Assembly: GCA_004010275.1 (NCBI GenBank)
Contig: RBWT01000039.1
Coordinates: 1-48,895 of the forward strand
Reading direction: 5' to 3'
Source of the DNA: Streptomyces huasconensis
GTDB taxonomy: Bacteria > Actinomycetota > Actinomycetes > Streptomycetales > Streptomycetaceae
Length of the DNA: 48,895 nucleotides
This document shows, piece by piece, positions 1 through 10,628 of the stretch (position 1 is its first letter; every line of letters begins with the position of its first letter). The position numbers and the translations under genes were made by a program. A model generated the notes under the pieces. That model was not told the DNA's origin. It did no database searches and worked only from the letters and a program-made list of their open reading frames with translations.

Positions 1-3000
1 CGTCCCGGTCCGGGGAAGCGCCGGTGGTGCACGTCGAGGACGCCGCGCACGCCCGGCCGCCGGCGCGCGGCGCGGGTGCGGGTGGGCGCCGGACGACGTG
101 GCCTGCGTGATGTTCACCTCCGGGTCGACCGGGGCGGCCGAAGGGCATCGTGGCCCCCGCACCGCACCGTCACCGAGACGCTGACCGGCCAGGACTTCGC
201 CTCCTTCGGGCCGGGCGCGGTGTGGCTCCAGTGCGCGCCCGTGTCGTGGGACGCGTTCGCGCTGGTGCTGTGGGGGCCGCTGCTGGGCGGCGGGACGTGC
301 GTCCTGCATCCGGGGCGGCGCCCCGACCCGGTGGTGATCGCGCGGCTCGTCGCCGCGCACGGGGTCACGTCCATGTACCTGTCCGGGTCCCTGTTCAACG
401 TGATCGTCGACGAGTACCCGCGCGCCCTCGCCGGGCTGCGTGAACTGATCGTCGGCGGCGAGGCGTTGTCGCCCCCGCACGTCGCCCGCGCCCTGGAGCG
501 CCAGCCGGGCCTGCGGCTCAGCAACGGCTACGGCCCCGTCGAGTGCATGGTCTTCCTCACCGTCCACCGCGTCACCCCCGAGGACGTCCGCGACGGCCGT
601 CCGGTACCGATCGGCCGTCCGCTTGCGGGCAAGCGGCTGTACGTCCTCGACGAACGGCTGCGGCCGGTCGCCGACGGAGCCACCGGCGAGCTGTACGCCG
701 CGGGGGCGGGGCTCGCCCGCGGCTACTGCGACGCGTCGCTGACGGCGGAGCGGTTCGTGGCCGGACAGGACGGCGGCCCCGGCCCCGGCGTACGCATGTA
801 CCGCACCGGCGACCTGGCACTCCGGCGCCCCGACGGCACCTTCGAATACCGGGGCCGCGCCGACGACCAGGTGAAGATCCGCGGCTTCCGCGTGGAGCCC
901 GGCGAGGTCGAGGCCGCGCTCGCCGCCCACCCGGACGTCGTCGACGTGGCCGTCCTGGCCCGCGAGGACCGCCCCGGCGCCAAGCGCTCGTCGCCTACGT
1001 CGGTCGGACCGGCCGGCCAGGACGGCGAGGAACTGCGGGCGTTCGCCGCCCGCACCCTGCCCGACTACCTCGTGCCCACCACCGTCGTCCCAGCTGACCG
1101 CGCTGCCGCTCAGCCGCAACGGCAAGGTCGACCGGGCCGCCCTGCCCGCGCCGGACGCCGTACCGGGCCGCGAGCGGATCGCGCCCCGCACCGAGGCCGA
1201 GCGCCGCACGGCGGACGTGTTCGCCGAGGTCCTCGGCATCGAACCCCCTGGCGTGGAGGACGACTTCTTCCACTCGGCGGCGACTCGATCCTCAGCATCC
1301 AGGCTCGCCTCCCGCCTCGCCGAGGCCTTCGACACCGACCTCTCGCCGCGCGCGGTCTTCACCCACCCGACACCGGCCGCCCTGGCCCGGCTGCTCGGCG
1401 GCCGGCAGGGCTCCGGCCGCCCGGCGCTCGTCCCGGTCGCCCGCGACGCGGTCGCCCCCATGTCACACGCCCAGCAACGCCTATGGTTCCTCCACGAGTT
1501 CGAACCGGACGGAGCCGAGTACGTCACCGCGCTCGCCCTGCGGCTGCGCGGCACCCTGGACACCGACGCGCTGCGCGCCGCCCTCGGCTCAGTGGTGGCC
1601 CGGCACGAGTCGCTGCGCACCACCTTCGACAGCGTCGACGGACATGGCATCCAGTGCGTCCACCCGCCCCAGGACGTGCCCCTGCCCGTGCACGACCTGT
1701 CCCGACACGGCGCGGGGGAGCGGGAACAGGCCGCGCGCCGCCTGCTCGCCCAGGAACGCCTCCGCCCCTTCGATCTGCGCGAGGGCCCGCTGCTGCGCGC
1801 CGGTCTGCTCCGCTTCGCCGAGCGAGATCACGTACTGACCCTCGCCCTGCACCACATCATCACCGACGGCTGGTCCACCTCCGTCCTGCTCAGCGACCTC
1901 ACGCACTTCTACCGCGCCGAACTCGGCGCAACGAACGGCGAGTTGGCTCCGCTTCCGGTGCAGTACGCCGACTACGCCCACTGGCAGCGCACCACCGGCG
2001 ACACCGCCGCCGACGAGCACCTCGCCTACTGGAAGGAGCACCTGGCCGACACCACACCTGCTGGAGCTGCCCGCCGACCGGCCCCGGCCCGCGGTGCGCA
2101 CCAGCGCCGGCGCGACCACCCGCCTGGTCGTGCCGCCTCCACCGCCCGGCGGCTCACCCGGCTCGCCCGCGACCACGGCACCACCCTGTTCACCACGCTC
2201 GTGGCCGCCGCCCAGAGCTACCTCGCCCGGCTCTCCGGCAGCGAGGACATAGCCGTCGGCACCGTCAACGCGGGCCGCGACCGGCCCGAGACACAAGGCC
2301 TCGTCGGCTTCTTCGTCAACACCCTGGTGCTGCGCTCCCGGGCGGAGGCCGACCGGCCGTTCAGCGCGTTCCTCGGCGACGTACGGCAGACCGTCATGGA
2401 CGCCTTCGCCCACCAGGACGTGCCGTTCGAACGGGTCGTGGACGAGGTGCAGCCCGTCCGCGACACCAGCCGCAGCCCGCTCTTCCAGGTCATGGTCGTC
2501 CTCCAGAACACCCCGGCCGTCACCCTCGACCTGCCCGGTCTGGACGTCACCGACATCGAACCGGAGTCGGAGCAGGCCGCGTTCGACCTCACCGTGGAGT
2601 TCGCCGAGACCGACGCCGGCGAGCTGCACGCCCTGCTCACCTACAACACCGACCTGTTCGACGCGGCCACGGCCGAACGGATGGCGGGGCAGCTCGGCAC
2701 CCTGCTGCACGCCGTCGCCGAGGACCCCCACCGCCCGCTCGGCGCACTGCCGCTGTCCTCCGACAGCGAGGCGCAGCACCTGTTGGCACAGGGCCGCGGC
2801 ACCTTCCGCCCGGTGCCCGAAGCCACCCTGCCCGCCCTCTTCGAACGGCAGGCGGCCCGCACCCCGGACGCCGTGGCGCTGATCGACGGCGAGCGGGAGC
2901 TGACGTACGCCGACGTGGACCGGGCCGCCAACCGGCTGGCCCACCGGCTCGTCCCGCGGGTCGAGCCCCGAGCGCGTGGTGGCCCTCGCGCTGCCGCGTT

Positions 3001-5924
3001 CGGCGGCGGCCGTGGTGGCGCAGCTCGCCGTCACCAAGGCCGGCGGGGCCTTCCTGCCCGTGGACCCCGACTATCCGCCGCAGCGGCGGGAGTTCATGAT
3101 CCGGGACGCGTGCGCCCACCTGATCCTCGACGACCCGGCAGCGGTGTGGTCCACCGAGGGGCCGGACACGGCACTCACGGACGCCGACCGCACCAGCGCG
3201 CTCACCCCCGCCCACCCCCGCCTACGTGATCTACACCTCCGGTTCCACCGGCACACCCAAGGGCGTCGTGATCACCCACCGGGGCCTCGCCTCCTTCGCC
3301 GCGGCGGCCGCGGAGCAGTACGCGGCGGGCCCCGGCGACCGCGTACTCCAGTTCGCCTCCCCGAGCTTCGACGCGTCCATCCTCGAACTGTGCGTCTCCC
3401 TGCTCAGCGGGGCCGCGCTGGTGACGGGCGAGGAAGGACCCCTGGTCGGGGAACGGCTCGCGGAGGTCCTCGCCGAACGGCGCGTCAGCCATACGCTGAT
3501 CCCGCCGGCGGCATTGGCCACCTTGCCGCCGGAGACCGCCGCCGCCCTGCCCCACCTGCGTACGCTGATCGTCGGCGGCGAGGCCTGCCCGGCCGACCTC
3601 GTCGACACCTGGGCCCCCGGCCGCCGCATGGTCAACTCCTACGGCCTCACCGAGGCCACCGTCGTCGCCACCTGGACCGGCCCGCTGACCCCGGGCACGG
3701 GCACTCCGACCATCGGCGGCCCGTCCGGCGCCACGCGCGTGTACGTACTGGACGCCGCCCTGCGCCCCGTACCGCCCGGCGTCACCGGCGAGCTGTACAT
3801 CGCCGGACCCGGCCTCGCCCGAGGCTACCTGGGCCGGCCCCGACTCACCGCCCAACGCTTCCTGCCGGACCCGTTCGCGCGCCGGGGGAGCGGATGTACC
3901 GCACCGGGGACCTGGTCCGCTGGACCGCCGACAACCGTCTGCGGTTCGCCGGCCGCGCCGACGACCAGGTCAAACTGCGCGGCTTCCGGATCGAGCCCGG
4001 CGAGATAGAGAGCGCCCTACGGCGCAGCCCCCTGGTGCGGGACGCGGCCGTGGCCGTCCGCGCGGGGGAGGGGGCAGGCGCACCGGCCCGACTCGTCGCC
4101 TACGTCGTACCGGCACAGCCGTCCGGAACCGGCACCCAGGGCACGGAGGCGTCCGGAACCGCCCTGCCCAGCGCCGACCTGCGGCTGCACCTGGCCGGGT
4201 CGTTGCCCCCGCACATGGTGCCGTCGGTCTTCGTACGCCTCGACCGGCTGCCGCTCACCCCGAACGGCAAGACCGACCGGCGGGCGCTGCCCGCGCCCGG
4301 ACCCGCCGTCCAGGCCGCGGGCGGCCCGCGGACCGCGCCGCGCACCGACACCGAACGCCGCGTCGCCCGTATCTGGGCCGATGTGCTCGGCATCGAGGAG
4401 GTCGGCGCCGACGACAACTTCTTCGCGCTCGGCGGCGACTCCATCCTGAGCATGCAGGTCGTCTCCCGGCTGCGCCGCGACGGACTGCACGTCGCCACCC
4501 GGGACCTGTTCACCCACCAGACCGTCGCCGAACTCGCCACCGTGGTCCGCACCGCGCACCGGCGCACCGACGACGGCCCGGTGACCGGCGAGGTACCGCT
4601 CACCCCGATCCAGGAGTGGTTCCTCACCACACCCCGGGCCGCCCACCACCACTTCAACCAGTCCGCGCTGCTCGAACTCGACGGCCGCCCCGACCCGCGG
4701 GCCCTGGGCGCCGCGCTCGACGCCCTGCTGGAGCACCACGACGCCCTGCGCATGCGCTTCACCCAGGACGAGCACGGCTGGCGGCAGTTCAACCCGCCGC
4801 CCGCCGCGGGCGACGACATCCTCGTACGCCATGACCTGACCGGTCTGTCCGCCGAGGACGCCGACGCGGCGATGGCGAAGGCCGCCGACGAACTCCACGC
4901 CGGCTTCGACCTGGCCCACGGCCCGCACCTGCGGGCGGCCCTGTTCACCGGGGACCCGGACCGGCCCGCGTACCTCCTCCTCGTCGCTCACCACCTGGTG
5001 GTGGACGCCGTCTCCTGGCGCATCCTGCGCGACGACCTGGAGAGCGCCTACCGCCAGGCACTCCAGGGCGAGCCGGTCGCGCTGGGGGAGCGCGGCACCA
5101 GCTTCCGCGAATGGTCCCGGCGCCTGGCCGCACATGTCGCCGAGGGCGGCCTCGACCACGAACTGCCGCACTGGGAACAGACGGTGGGCGCCGAACCCGT
5201 CCCGGCTGAGGCGACGGGCGACGGCGGCCCGGCGGCCGCCACGGTGAGCGTCGAACTCGACGAGGACGACACCACCGCCCTGCTGCGCGCCGCGCCCACC
5301 GCCTACCGCACCCGCAACGACGTCCTGCTCGCCGCGCTCGCGCCCGCCCTGGTCCGCTGGACCGGCCACGACCGGGTCCGCCTGGACCTGGAGGGCCACG
5401 GCCGGGAGGACCTGCTCGACGGTGTCGACCTCTCACGCACCGTCGGCTGGTTCACCACCGTCTACCCGGTCGCCGTCCAGGTGCTCGACCCCGGTGGCCT
5501 CGGCCCGGACCGCGACTGGCGGGCCCTGGTGAAGTCGGTCCGCCGCCAGCTGCGCGGCGTGCCCGGCAACGGCATCGGCTACGGCGCCCTGCGCACCTTC
5601 GGCCCGCCCGAGGTCCGTGAACGCCTCGGCGCCCAGGCCCACAGCCTGGTGGTGTTCAACTACCTCGGCCAGTGGGACGCGCGCCCCGAGACGGCGGACG
5701 GCGGCCTGGTCCGCGCCGAACACGGCTCCTTCGGACAGGACCACGACCCGCGCGATCCCGGCTCGCACCCGGTGGAGGTGGTCGGCGCGGTGCAGCACGG
5801 CCGGCTCTCCTTCACCTGGCACCACCGGCCCGACCTGCACGACACGGCGGCCGTGCGCCGGGCGGCCGAGGAGTTCGCCGAGGCCCTGCGCCACCTCGCA
5901 CGGCGCGCCCGAGGAGGCCGGTGA
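1..5924 (+). CDS. Non-ribosomal peptide synthetase, 3' part (A-PCP-C-A-PCP-E)
   Basis: The window opens inside an adenylation (A) domain, whose A3 core (TSGSTG) is near 118. Domains in order: A1 (to about 1150), carrier PCP1 (about 1195-1400, GGDSILSIQ), condensation domain (about 1440-2790, SHAQQRLW and HHIITDGWS, the LCL class), A2 (about 2810-4310, YTSGSTG near 3235), PCP2 (about 4340-4545, FFALGGDSI), and a C-terminal epimerisation domain (about 4590-5910, [22 protein letters not shown]). It would activate two residues, epimerise the second and hold the peptide as a PCP thioester. There is no thioesterase or other release domain, so a partner NRPS is expected elsewhere. A-domain codes read by eye are DALYIGGVF (A1, on a valine-like scaffold) and DALLIGSVV (A2); I cannot assign substrates. 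About ten frame switches (for example near 134, 158, 985, 1093, 1283, 2060, 2960, 3218 and 3890) interrupt an otherwise colinear protein and look like indel errors. mbtH follows after 131 bp. Confidence 0.93.
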
Positions 5925-6055
5925 CACCACTCCGCCCCCGCGAGGCACCACCCCGGCGGACCGCCCGGCACGGCCCCCGCGCACCCCGACCACCCCCTGA
6001 ACCCACCCGAACCGAACGCCGAACCGAACGATGCATGACGACGAAAGAAGGCGAC

Positions 6056-6258
6056 ATGGACGAGAACACCCGCTACCAGGTCCTGCGCAACGACGAGGAG
6101 CAGTACTCGCTCTGGCCCGCCGACATCGAGGTGCCCGCGGGCTGGCAGCCCGTCGGGAAGGAGGGCACCGAGGCCGAGTGCTCCGCCTACGTCGACGAGG
6201 TCTGGACCGACATGCGGCCCAAGAGCCTCACGAGCGCATGGAGAACGCCGGCGCCTGA
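6056..6258 (+). CDS. mbtH: MbtH-like NRPS accessory protein
   Basis: Small protein of about 67 residues with the MbtH signature: NDEEQYSLWP near the N-terminus, VPAGW in the middle, and VWTDMRPKSL followed by ERM near the end. MbtH proteins bind A domains and are often needed for their folding or activity, so this one probably serves the NRPS just upstream and may also serve the second NRPS in the window. The ATG at 6056 follows a purine-rich site (GAAAGAAGG). The frame shifts near 6233, between SL and ERM, which is consistent with one missing base; the normal ERMENAGA ending and stop follow. It sits 131 bp after the NRPS and 142 bp before the acetyltransferase, in the same direction. Confidence 0.93.
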
Positions 6259-6283
6259 CCGCCCCACCCGCATCCGTACGCCG

Positions 6284-6306
6284 GGCCGGCCGCGACCGCG
6301 CCGGCC
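6284..6306 (+). terminator. Strong GC hairpin after mbtH
   Basis: Arms GGCCGG-c-CGCG and CGCG-CCGGCC pair across an AC dinucleotide with one bulged C. The hairpin starts 26 bp after the mbtH stop and is followed by a C-rich tract. It could be a partial terminator or an mRNA-stabilising structure. There is no T tract. Confidence 0.4.
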
Positions 6307-6400
6307 GGCGCGCCCTCCCCCCCCACACACACCCACAGCCGTTCCGGCGCCCCACCGTCCTCGGCCCACCACCGCCACGCTCACTCCCGAGGAGCTCGCC

Positions 6401-6952
6401 ATGACCCCCGCCCTGCACACCGAACGCCTGGACTTCCTCCCCTACCGACCCGAACACGAGGACCACTTCGTCGCGTTGCTGCGCGATGAAGAGGTGTGCC
6501 GCTGGATGGGTCAGGACCTGGTGCCCGAACCGCAGTTGCGGGAGGTGTTCCGCGCCATCCTCACCGATGTCTACCCCCAGAGCCGCTTCGACGTATGGGG
6601 GCTGTGGCTGGCGGACGCCTACGTCGGACATGCCGAGGTGAAGCCCACCGGCAACGTCGACGGCCATGAACTCGTCACCGCGCTCGCCCCCGCGTACTGG
6701 GGGCACGGGCTGGGCGGCGAAGCCGTACGCGGCCTGCTCCGGCACGCCGCCGACACCCTCGGCCTCACCGAGGCCTACGGCATGGTCGGCGCCGAGAACA
6801 CCGCGAGCCTCGCCTTGTGCCGCCGCCTGGGGTTCCGCCACGTCCGGGACGTCGTCGCCGACGACGGTTCCGTCACGAAGATGCTGGTCATCCCGGTCAC
6901 GGAAGGCCGGGCCGGAGCAGCCGGGACCGCGCCGACCGGGGACCCGGTGTGA
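6401..6952 (+). CDS. GNAT-family N-acetyltransferase (RimJ/RimL type)
   Basis: 183 residues in an uninterrupted frame from an ATG with a good site (GAGGAG at 6389-6394). The opening TERLDFLPYRPEH and the later core (YWGHGLGGEAVRGLL, then ENTASLALCRRLGF) are typical of GNAT enzymes of the RimJ/RimL class. The G-rich segment binds acetyl-CoA and the ENxxS motif helps form the active site. The stop overlaps the MFS start by four bases (GTGA), so the two are translationally coupled. Its place between mbtH and a transporter suggests that it acetylates the NRPS product or a precursor, or gives self-resistance. The substrate is not visible from sequence. Confidence 0.88.
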   Translation: MTPALHTERLDFLPYRPEHEDHFVALLRDEEVCRWMGQDLVPEPQLREVFRAILTDVYPQSRFDVWGLWLADAYVGHAEVKPTGNVDGHELVTALAPAYWGHGLGGEAVRGLLRHAADTLGLTEAYGMVGAENTASLALCRRLGFRHVRDVVADDGSVTKMLVIPVTEGRAGAAGTAPTGDPV

Positions 6953-8202
6953 GCCGGCCGGCCGTCGGCGAAGGCACCCCCGGGACGGCGGACGGCGACC
7001 GGTCGCCGGGGCTGTGGCGCAACCGTGACTTCAACCTGCTGTGGAGCGGGCAGTGCCTGTCCGACCTCGGCGGCGCGATGGTGGAACTGGCGCTGCCCCT
7101 GCTGGTGCTCCAGCAGACCGGTTCCCCGGCACAGGCCGGGCTCGTCGGCACCGCGGGACTCGTCACCACCCTGGTGTGCCGGCTGCCGGCCGGTGTCCTC
7201 GCCGACCGCCTCGACCGGCGCCGCCTGATGATCACCTGCGACGTGCTGCGGCTCGCCGGGTACGCGCTGCTCGGCTGGGCGGTGGCCACCGGCGCCGCGA
7301 GCCTGCCGGTGATCGTCGCGGTGGTGATCGCCGGTGCCGCCGCCACGGCCGTCTTCAGCACCGCCGAGCACGCCTCGGTGCGCAACCTGGTCCGCCCCGA
7401 CCAGCTCACCGCGGCCGTCGCCCGCAACGAGGCGCGATGCGTACGCCGTCGCGCTGTCCGGTCCGCCACTCGGCGGCCTGCTGTTCGGGCTCGGTCGCGC
7501 CCTGCCCTTCCTCGGCAACGCGCTGAGTCACCTGCTGTCCCTCGTCGCCGTCTCCCTCATCCGGCGGCCCCTCCAGGAGGTACGCCGGGAAGCGCCCCAG
7601 CCCGCCGCCGTCTCCGCGATCCAGGGACTGCGCTTCCTCCTCGGCCACCCGTTCCTGCGCGCCCTGCTGGTGATCGCCGCGCCGCTGAACATGGCCTTCA
7701 CCGGCATGATCTTCGCGATGACGCTCGCCCTGCTCGACGCGGGGGTCGCCCCGGCCCTGGTCGGTCTCGCCGGCACGGTCTTCGCACTGGGCGGCTTCCT
7801 CGGCGCCCTCGTGGCCCCCGCGCTGCAACGACGGCTGCCGCTGCCCCTCTTGATGAAGCTGCTGTGCTGGACGACCGCCGCGCTGATGGCGGTGAGCACA
7901 CTGCTGGCGGGCACGGTGCCGGCCGCCATCCCGCTGGCCGCCGCCGTCTTCCTCGGGCCCACGGCGAACGCGGCACTCTTCGCCCACCAGGCCGCCGTCA
8001 CACCGGACCACCTGCAGGGCCGCGTGGTCAGCTCGGCGTGCTGCTCGCCGCGGGGTCCGCCGCCGCGCTCGCCCCCGCCCTCGCCGGTGCGCTCCTGGCC
8101 CGTTTCAGCCCGGCACCGGCCATGCTGGTCTTCCCCGTCCTGGTGGCCCTCGCCGGGTGTGCCGCTCTGCGGATGAAGGGCTGCAACTGGCGGGAAGCGT
8201 AG
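6949..8202 (+). CDS. MFS transporter, probable peptide exporter
   Basis: Starts at GTG 6949, overlapping the acetyltransferase stop. It opens with LWRNRDFNLLWSGQCLSDLG, followed by alternating hydrophobic segments and the MFS loop motif GVLADRLDRRRLM between TM2 and TM3. The length of about 417 residues suits a 12-TM major facilitator. The frame leaves and returns at about 7437 (after ARNEA) and about 8031 (after GRVVS), each consistent with a lost base, and the protein is colinear throughout. It is the last gene of the NRPS-mbtH-GNAT-MFS unit, so export of the peptide product is the most likely job. Substrate unknown. Confidence 0.85.
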   Translation: MSRPAVGEGTPGTADGDRSPGLWRNRDFNLLWSGQCLSDLGGAMVELALPLLVLQQTGSPAQAGLVGTAGLVTTLVCRLPAGVLADRLDRRRLMITCDVLRLAGYALLGWAVATGAASLPVIVAVVIAGAAATAVFSTAEHASVRNLVRPDQLTAAVARNEARCVRRRAVRSATRRPAVRARSRPALPRQRAESPAVPRRRLPHPAAPPGGTPGSAPARRRLRDPGTALPPRPPVPARPAGDRRAAEHGLHRHDLRDDARPARRGGRPGPGRSRRHGLRTGRLPRRPRGPRAATTAAAAPLDEAAVLDDRRADGGEHTAGGHGAGRHPAGRRRLPRAHGERGTLRPPGRRHTGPPAGPRGQLGVLLAAGSAAALAPALAGALLARFSPAPAMLVFPVLVALAGCAALRMKGCNWREA

Positions 8203-8210
8203 GTATGTTG

Positions 8211-8231
8211 GTGGCCGCCCGGTGCGGCCAC
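8211..8231 (+). terminator. Hairpin closing the first NRPS operon
   Basis: Perfect 8-bp inverted repeat GTGGCCGC / GCGGCCAC with a 5-nt loop, 8 bp after the MFS stop. A likely factor-independent terminator of the Streptomyces kind, without a U tract. Confidence 0.6.
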
Positions 8232-8304
8232 ATTCTGTGGACGGCCGGTCGTAGCGCCCCGCCACGCTGTGGGTGCGGGGGGCCGAGTGACGGGAGAGCG
8301 GGAA

Positions 8305-9120
8305 ATGAGCCAGGACGCGCGAGCGCAGTCCAGCACTGTCGACGTCAGCATTCCGAGCGTAGCGCGTATGTACGACTACTACCTCGGCGGCAAGGACAAC
8401 TACGCCGTGGACCGTGCGGCGTGCGAGGAACTGAACAAGGTCGTGCCGAGCACACAGGTCCTGGCCATCAACAATCGCCGCTTCCTTCAGCGGGTGGTCC
8501 GTTGGCTGGCGCAGGAACAGGGCATACGGCAGTTCATCGACCACGGGTCCGGTCTGCCGACCCAGGACAACGTCCACCAGGTCGCCCAGCGTGTCGACCC
8601 GGACTCGCGAGTGGTCTACGTCGACAACGACCCCATCGTCCTGGCGCACGGCCGCGCGCTGCTGGAGGAGAACGAGAACACCGCGGTCATCCAGGCCGAC
8701 ATGCGCGACACCGACGGCATCATGAGCCACCCCGAGGTGGAGCGGCTGATCGACTTCAGTCAGCCGGTGGCCGCGCTCTTCGTCTCCGTACTCCACTGCA
8801 TCCCGGATGAGGACGACCCCGCCGGCCTGATCCGACGGGTGGCGGACCGCCTGGCCCCCGGCAACTTCCTGGTCGTGTGCCAGCTGGTCAGCGAGGACCA
8901 GAAGACCCGTGACTTCGTGACCGAGTTCATGCGGGTCAGCACACAGGGGCAGTGGGGCCGGGTGCGCACGGCCGCCGAACTCGCCGCGATCCTGGAGGGC
9001 CTGGAGGTTCTCGAACCCGGCCTGGTCGAGGTGTCGACCTGGAAGCCCGACGGAGACCTCGGGCCCAAGCAGCTCACCACGGAGTGGATCGAATACGGAG
9101 GGGTCGCCCGCAAGCGGTAA
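8305..9120 (+). CDS. SAM-dependent methyltransferase, DUF574 (SAV2177) family
   Basis: 271 residues, intact, from ATG 8305. The family hallmark PSVARMYDYYLGGKDNY is at residues 17-33. A SAM-binding-type region follows (FIDHGSGLPTQDNVHQVA, then VVYVDNDPIVLAHGRALL). The family is very abundant in Streptomyces and is usually annotated as S-adenosylmethionine-dependent methyltransferase; substrates are mostly unknown. It stands alone after the terminator of the NRPS operon and converges on the XRE regulator. A short tandem repeat overlaps its stop codon. Confidence 0.9.
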   Translation: MSQDARAQSSTVDVSIPSVARMYDYYLGGKDNYAVDRAACEELNKVVPSTQVLAINNRRFLQRVVRWLAQEQGIRQFIDHGSGLPTQDNVHQVAQRVDPDSRVVYVDNDPIVLAHGRALLEENENTAVIQADMRDTDGIMSHPEVERLIDFSQPVAALFVSVLHCIPDEDDPAGLIRRVADRLAPGNFLVVCQLVSEDQKTRDFVTEFMRVSTQGQWGRVRTAAELAAILEGLEVLEPGLVEVSTWKPDGDLGPKQLTTEWIEYGGVARKR

Positions 9121-9152
9121 CCCACAAGCGGTAACCCACAAGCAGTGCCCCG
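9111..9152. repeat. Short tandem repeat across the methyltransferase stop
   Basis: Two perfect 14-bp copies of CAAGCGGTAACCCA (9111-9124 and 9125-9138) are followed by a decayed third copy. The first copy contains the TAA stop. It looks like replication slippage at the gene end. Confidence 0.75.
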
Positions 9153-9189
9153 CAAGCGGCAGTTCACACGAGCGAGCCCCCGATCCCTC

Positions 9190-10103
9190 TTACCCCTCCT
9201 CCATCGACCTGATCAACTTCTCCACCATCGCCCGGGAGTCGCGAGGCGACGCGGCCTGCGCGCTGAGCTGGTCGGTGACGGCGAGGTAGTGGTCGACGTC
9301 GTCGCGCTTGTCCAGGTAGAGCGCGCTGGTCAGCTGTTCCAGGTAGACGATGTCGGGCAGGTCCGGTTCCAGGAACCGCAGGATCGTTATCGGCCCGCCC
9401 GCCGCCGCGTGCCCGCCGAGGTCGAACGGGGCGATCTGCACGGTGACGTTGGGCAGTCGCGTCATCTCCAGCAGGTGGCGCAACTGGGCCACCATGACGC
9501 CGGGCCCGCCGAGTGGACGCCGCAGGCACGCTTCGTCGAGCACGGCCCACAGCCGGGGCGGGTTCGGGGCGGTGAGCAGTGCCTGGCGCTGCAGCCGCAG
9601 TTCCACCCGGCGTTCGACCTCCGGAGCGGCCGCGTGCGGTCGCCGAGCCGGCAGACGGCACGCGCGTACTCCGCCGTCTGCAACAGCCCCGGGATGAACT
9701 GCACTTCGTAGGTGCGGATGACGGAGGCGGCCTCTTCCAGTCCGATGAGCGTCTCGAACCAGCCGGGCAGCACGTCGTTGTACCGGTGCCACCAGCCGGG
9801 CGTGCTGGTCCCGCGGGCCAGGGCGAGGAACGCGGCGCGTCGCTCCTCGTCCGTGACCCGATAGAGCGTCAGCAGATCGGCCACGTCGCGTTCCTTGCAG
9901 CCGACGCGGCCGAGTTCCAGACGGCAGATCTTCGCGTGGGAGCCGCGGATGGCGTCCGCGGCCTCCTCCCGGCTGACGCCGACGGACTCCCGCAGGCGGC
10001 GCAGCTGCGTACCGAGAATGATCCGCAGAACTGTCGGGCCGCCCCGGGGGTGCTCGATGTGACGGCGCAGGGGCGGGACGCGCCCCGGCTGCGCGGCTGC
10101 CAT
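9190..10103 (-). CDS. XRE-family regulator with DUF5753 domain
   Basis: About 304 residues read from ATG 10103 on the minus strand. The N-terminal helix-turn-helix (LRRLRESVGVSREEAADAI, then SHAKICRLELGR) is of the XRE type. The C-terminal part carries the DUF5753 pattern (WFETLIGLEEAASVIRTYE, IPGLLQTAEYARAV, later LPNVTVQIAPF). The frame changes near 9650, after VCRLG, and resumes in register, which indicates one indel. These proteins work with small DUF397 partners, as in the WhiJ-like systems that influence development and antibiotic production. A DUF397 gene lies just upstream on the same strand. Confidence 0.9.
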
Positions 10104-10193
10104 GCTGGCTCCCGTGTCGGTCGGATGGGCACTCAGTTTCCCACCGCGGCCACCGTCCGTACAGCGGCGGTGACTATCCGGCCGACATATGCG

Positions 10194-10436
10194 TCAGGCG
10201 AGCCCGGCCAGGTCGTCGAAGTCGCCGTCCTTCGCTCCTTGGACGAAGGCCGCGATCTCCGCGCGGGTATAGATCAGCGCGGGTCCGTCCGGGTGCCGGG
10301 AGTTGCGTACGGCCACCTCGCCCTCGGTGAGAACGGCCAGCTCAACGCAGTTTCCGTTGGGGTTGCTCCGGCGGCTCTTGCGCCATGCCGCGCCTTCGAT
10401 GGCGTCGGCGCGCGTGCCGTTGGTCGGTGAGTTCAT
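10194..10436 (-). CDS. DUF397 small protein
   Basis: 80 residues, intact. The family pattern is clear: AAWRKSRRSNPNGNCVELAV, then VAVRNSRHPDGPALIYTRAE and AAFVQGAKDGDFDDL. DUF397 proteins pair with XRE-DUF5753 regulators, probably as antagonists or toxin-antitoxin-like partners. Here the DUF397 gene is transcribed first, with the XRE gene starting 90 bp downstream on the same strand. Confidence 0.93.
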   Translation of the reverse strand: MNSPTNGTRADAIEGAAWRKSRRSNPNGNCVELAVLTEGEVAVRNSRHPDGPALIYTRAEIAAFVQGAKDGDFDDLAGLA

Positions 10437-10628
10437 CTGCTTTTCCCCTCGGTCGGCGGTCGGTTGCGGCCCGGTGGGGCCGTGCGCCGCGGTGGCGTGA
10501 ATCGGCCTCCGGGCGGCCGTTCTTGCCGCTGCAATTGCAGATGTACTTGCAGCGGATGTCAGCCGACGGGGATATTAGCTCCTCGGAACTGCGCGGCCCA
10601 GACCCCGAATGCCTGCGGGAAGATTGTG

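Noticed and set aside
1589..3037. A 482-codon minus-strand open frame opposite the first NRPS
   Set aside because: It is antisense to the condensation domain and the start of A2, and its composition is that of a shadow frame.
5925..6055. A thioesterase remnant after the first NRPS
   Set aside because: The 131-bp gap before mbtH has no GxSxG motif or open frame of useful size.
6316..6342. C- and CA-rich tract as a microsatellite or regulatory element
   Set aside because: Short and imperfect; within a GC-rich spacer it is not remarkable beyond possible sequencing error.
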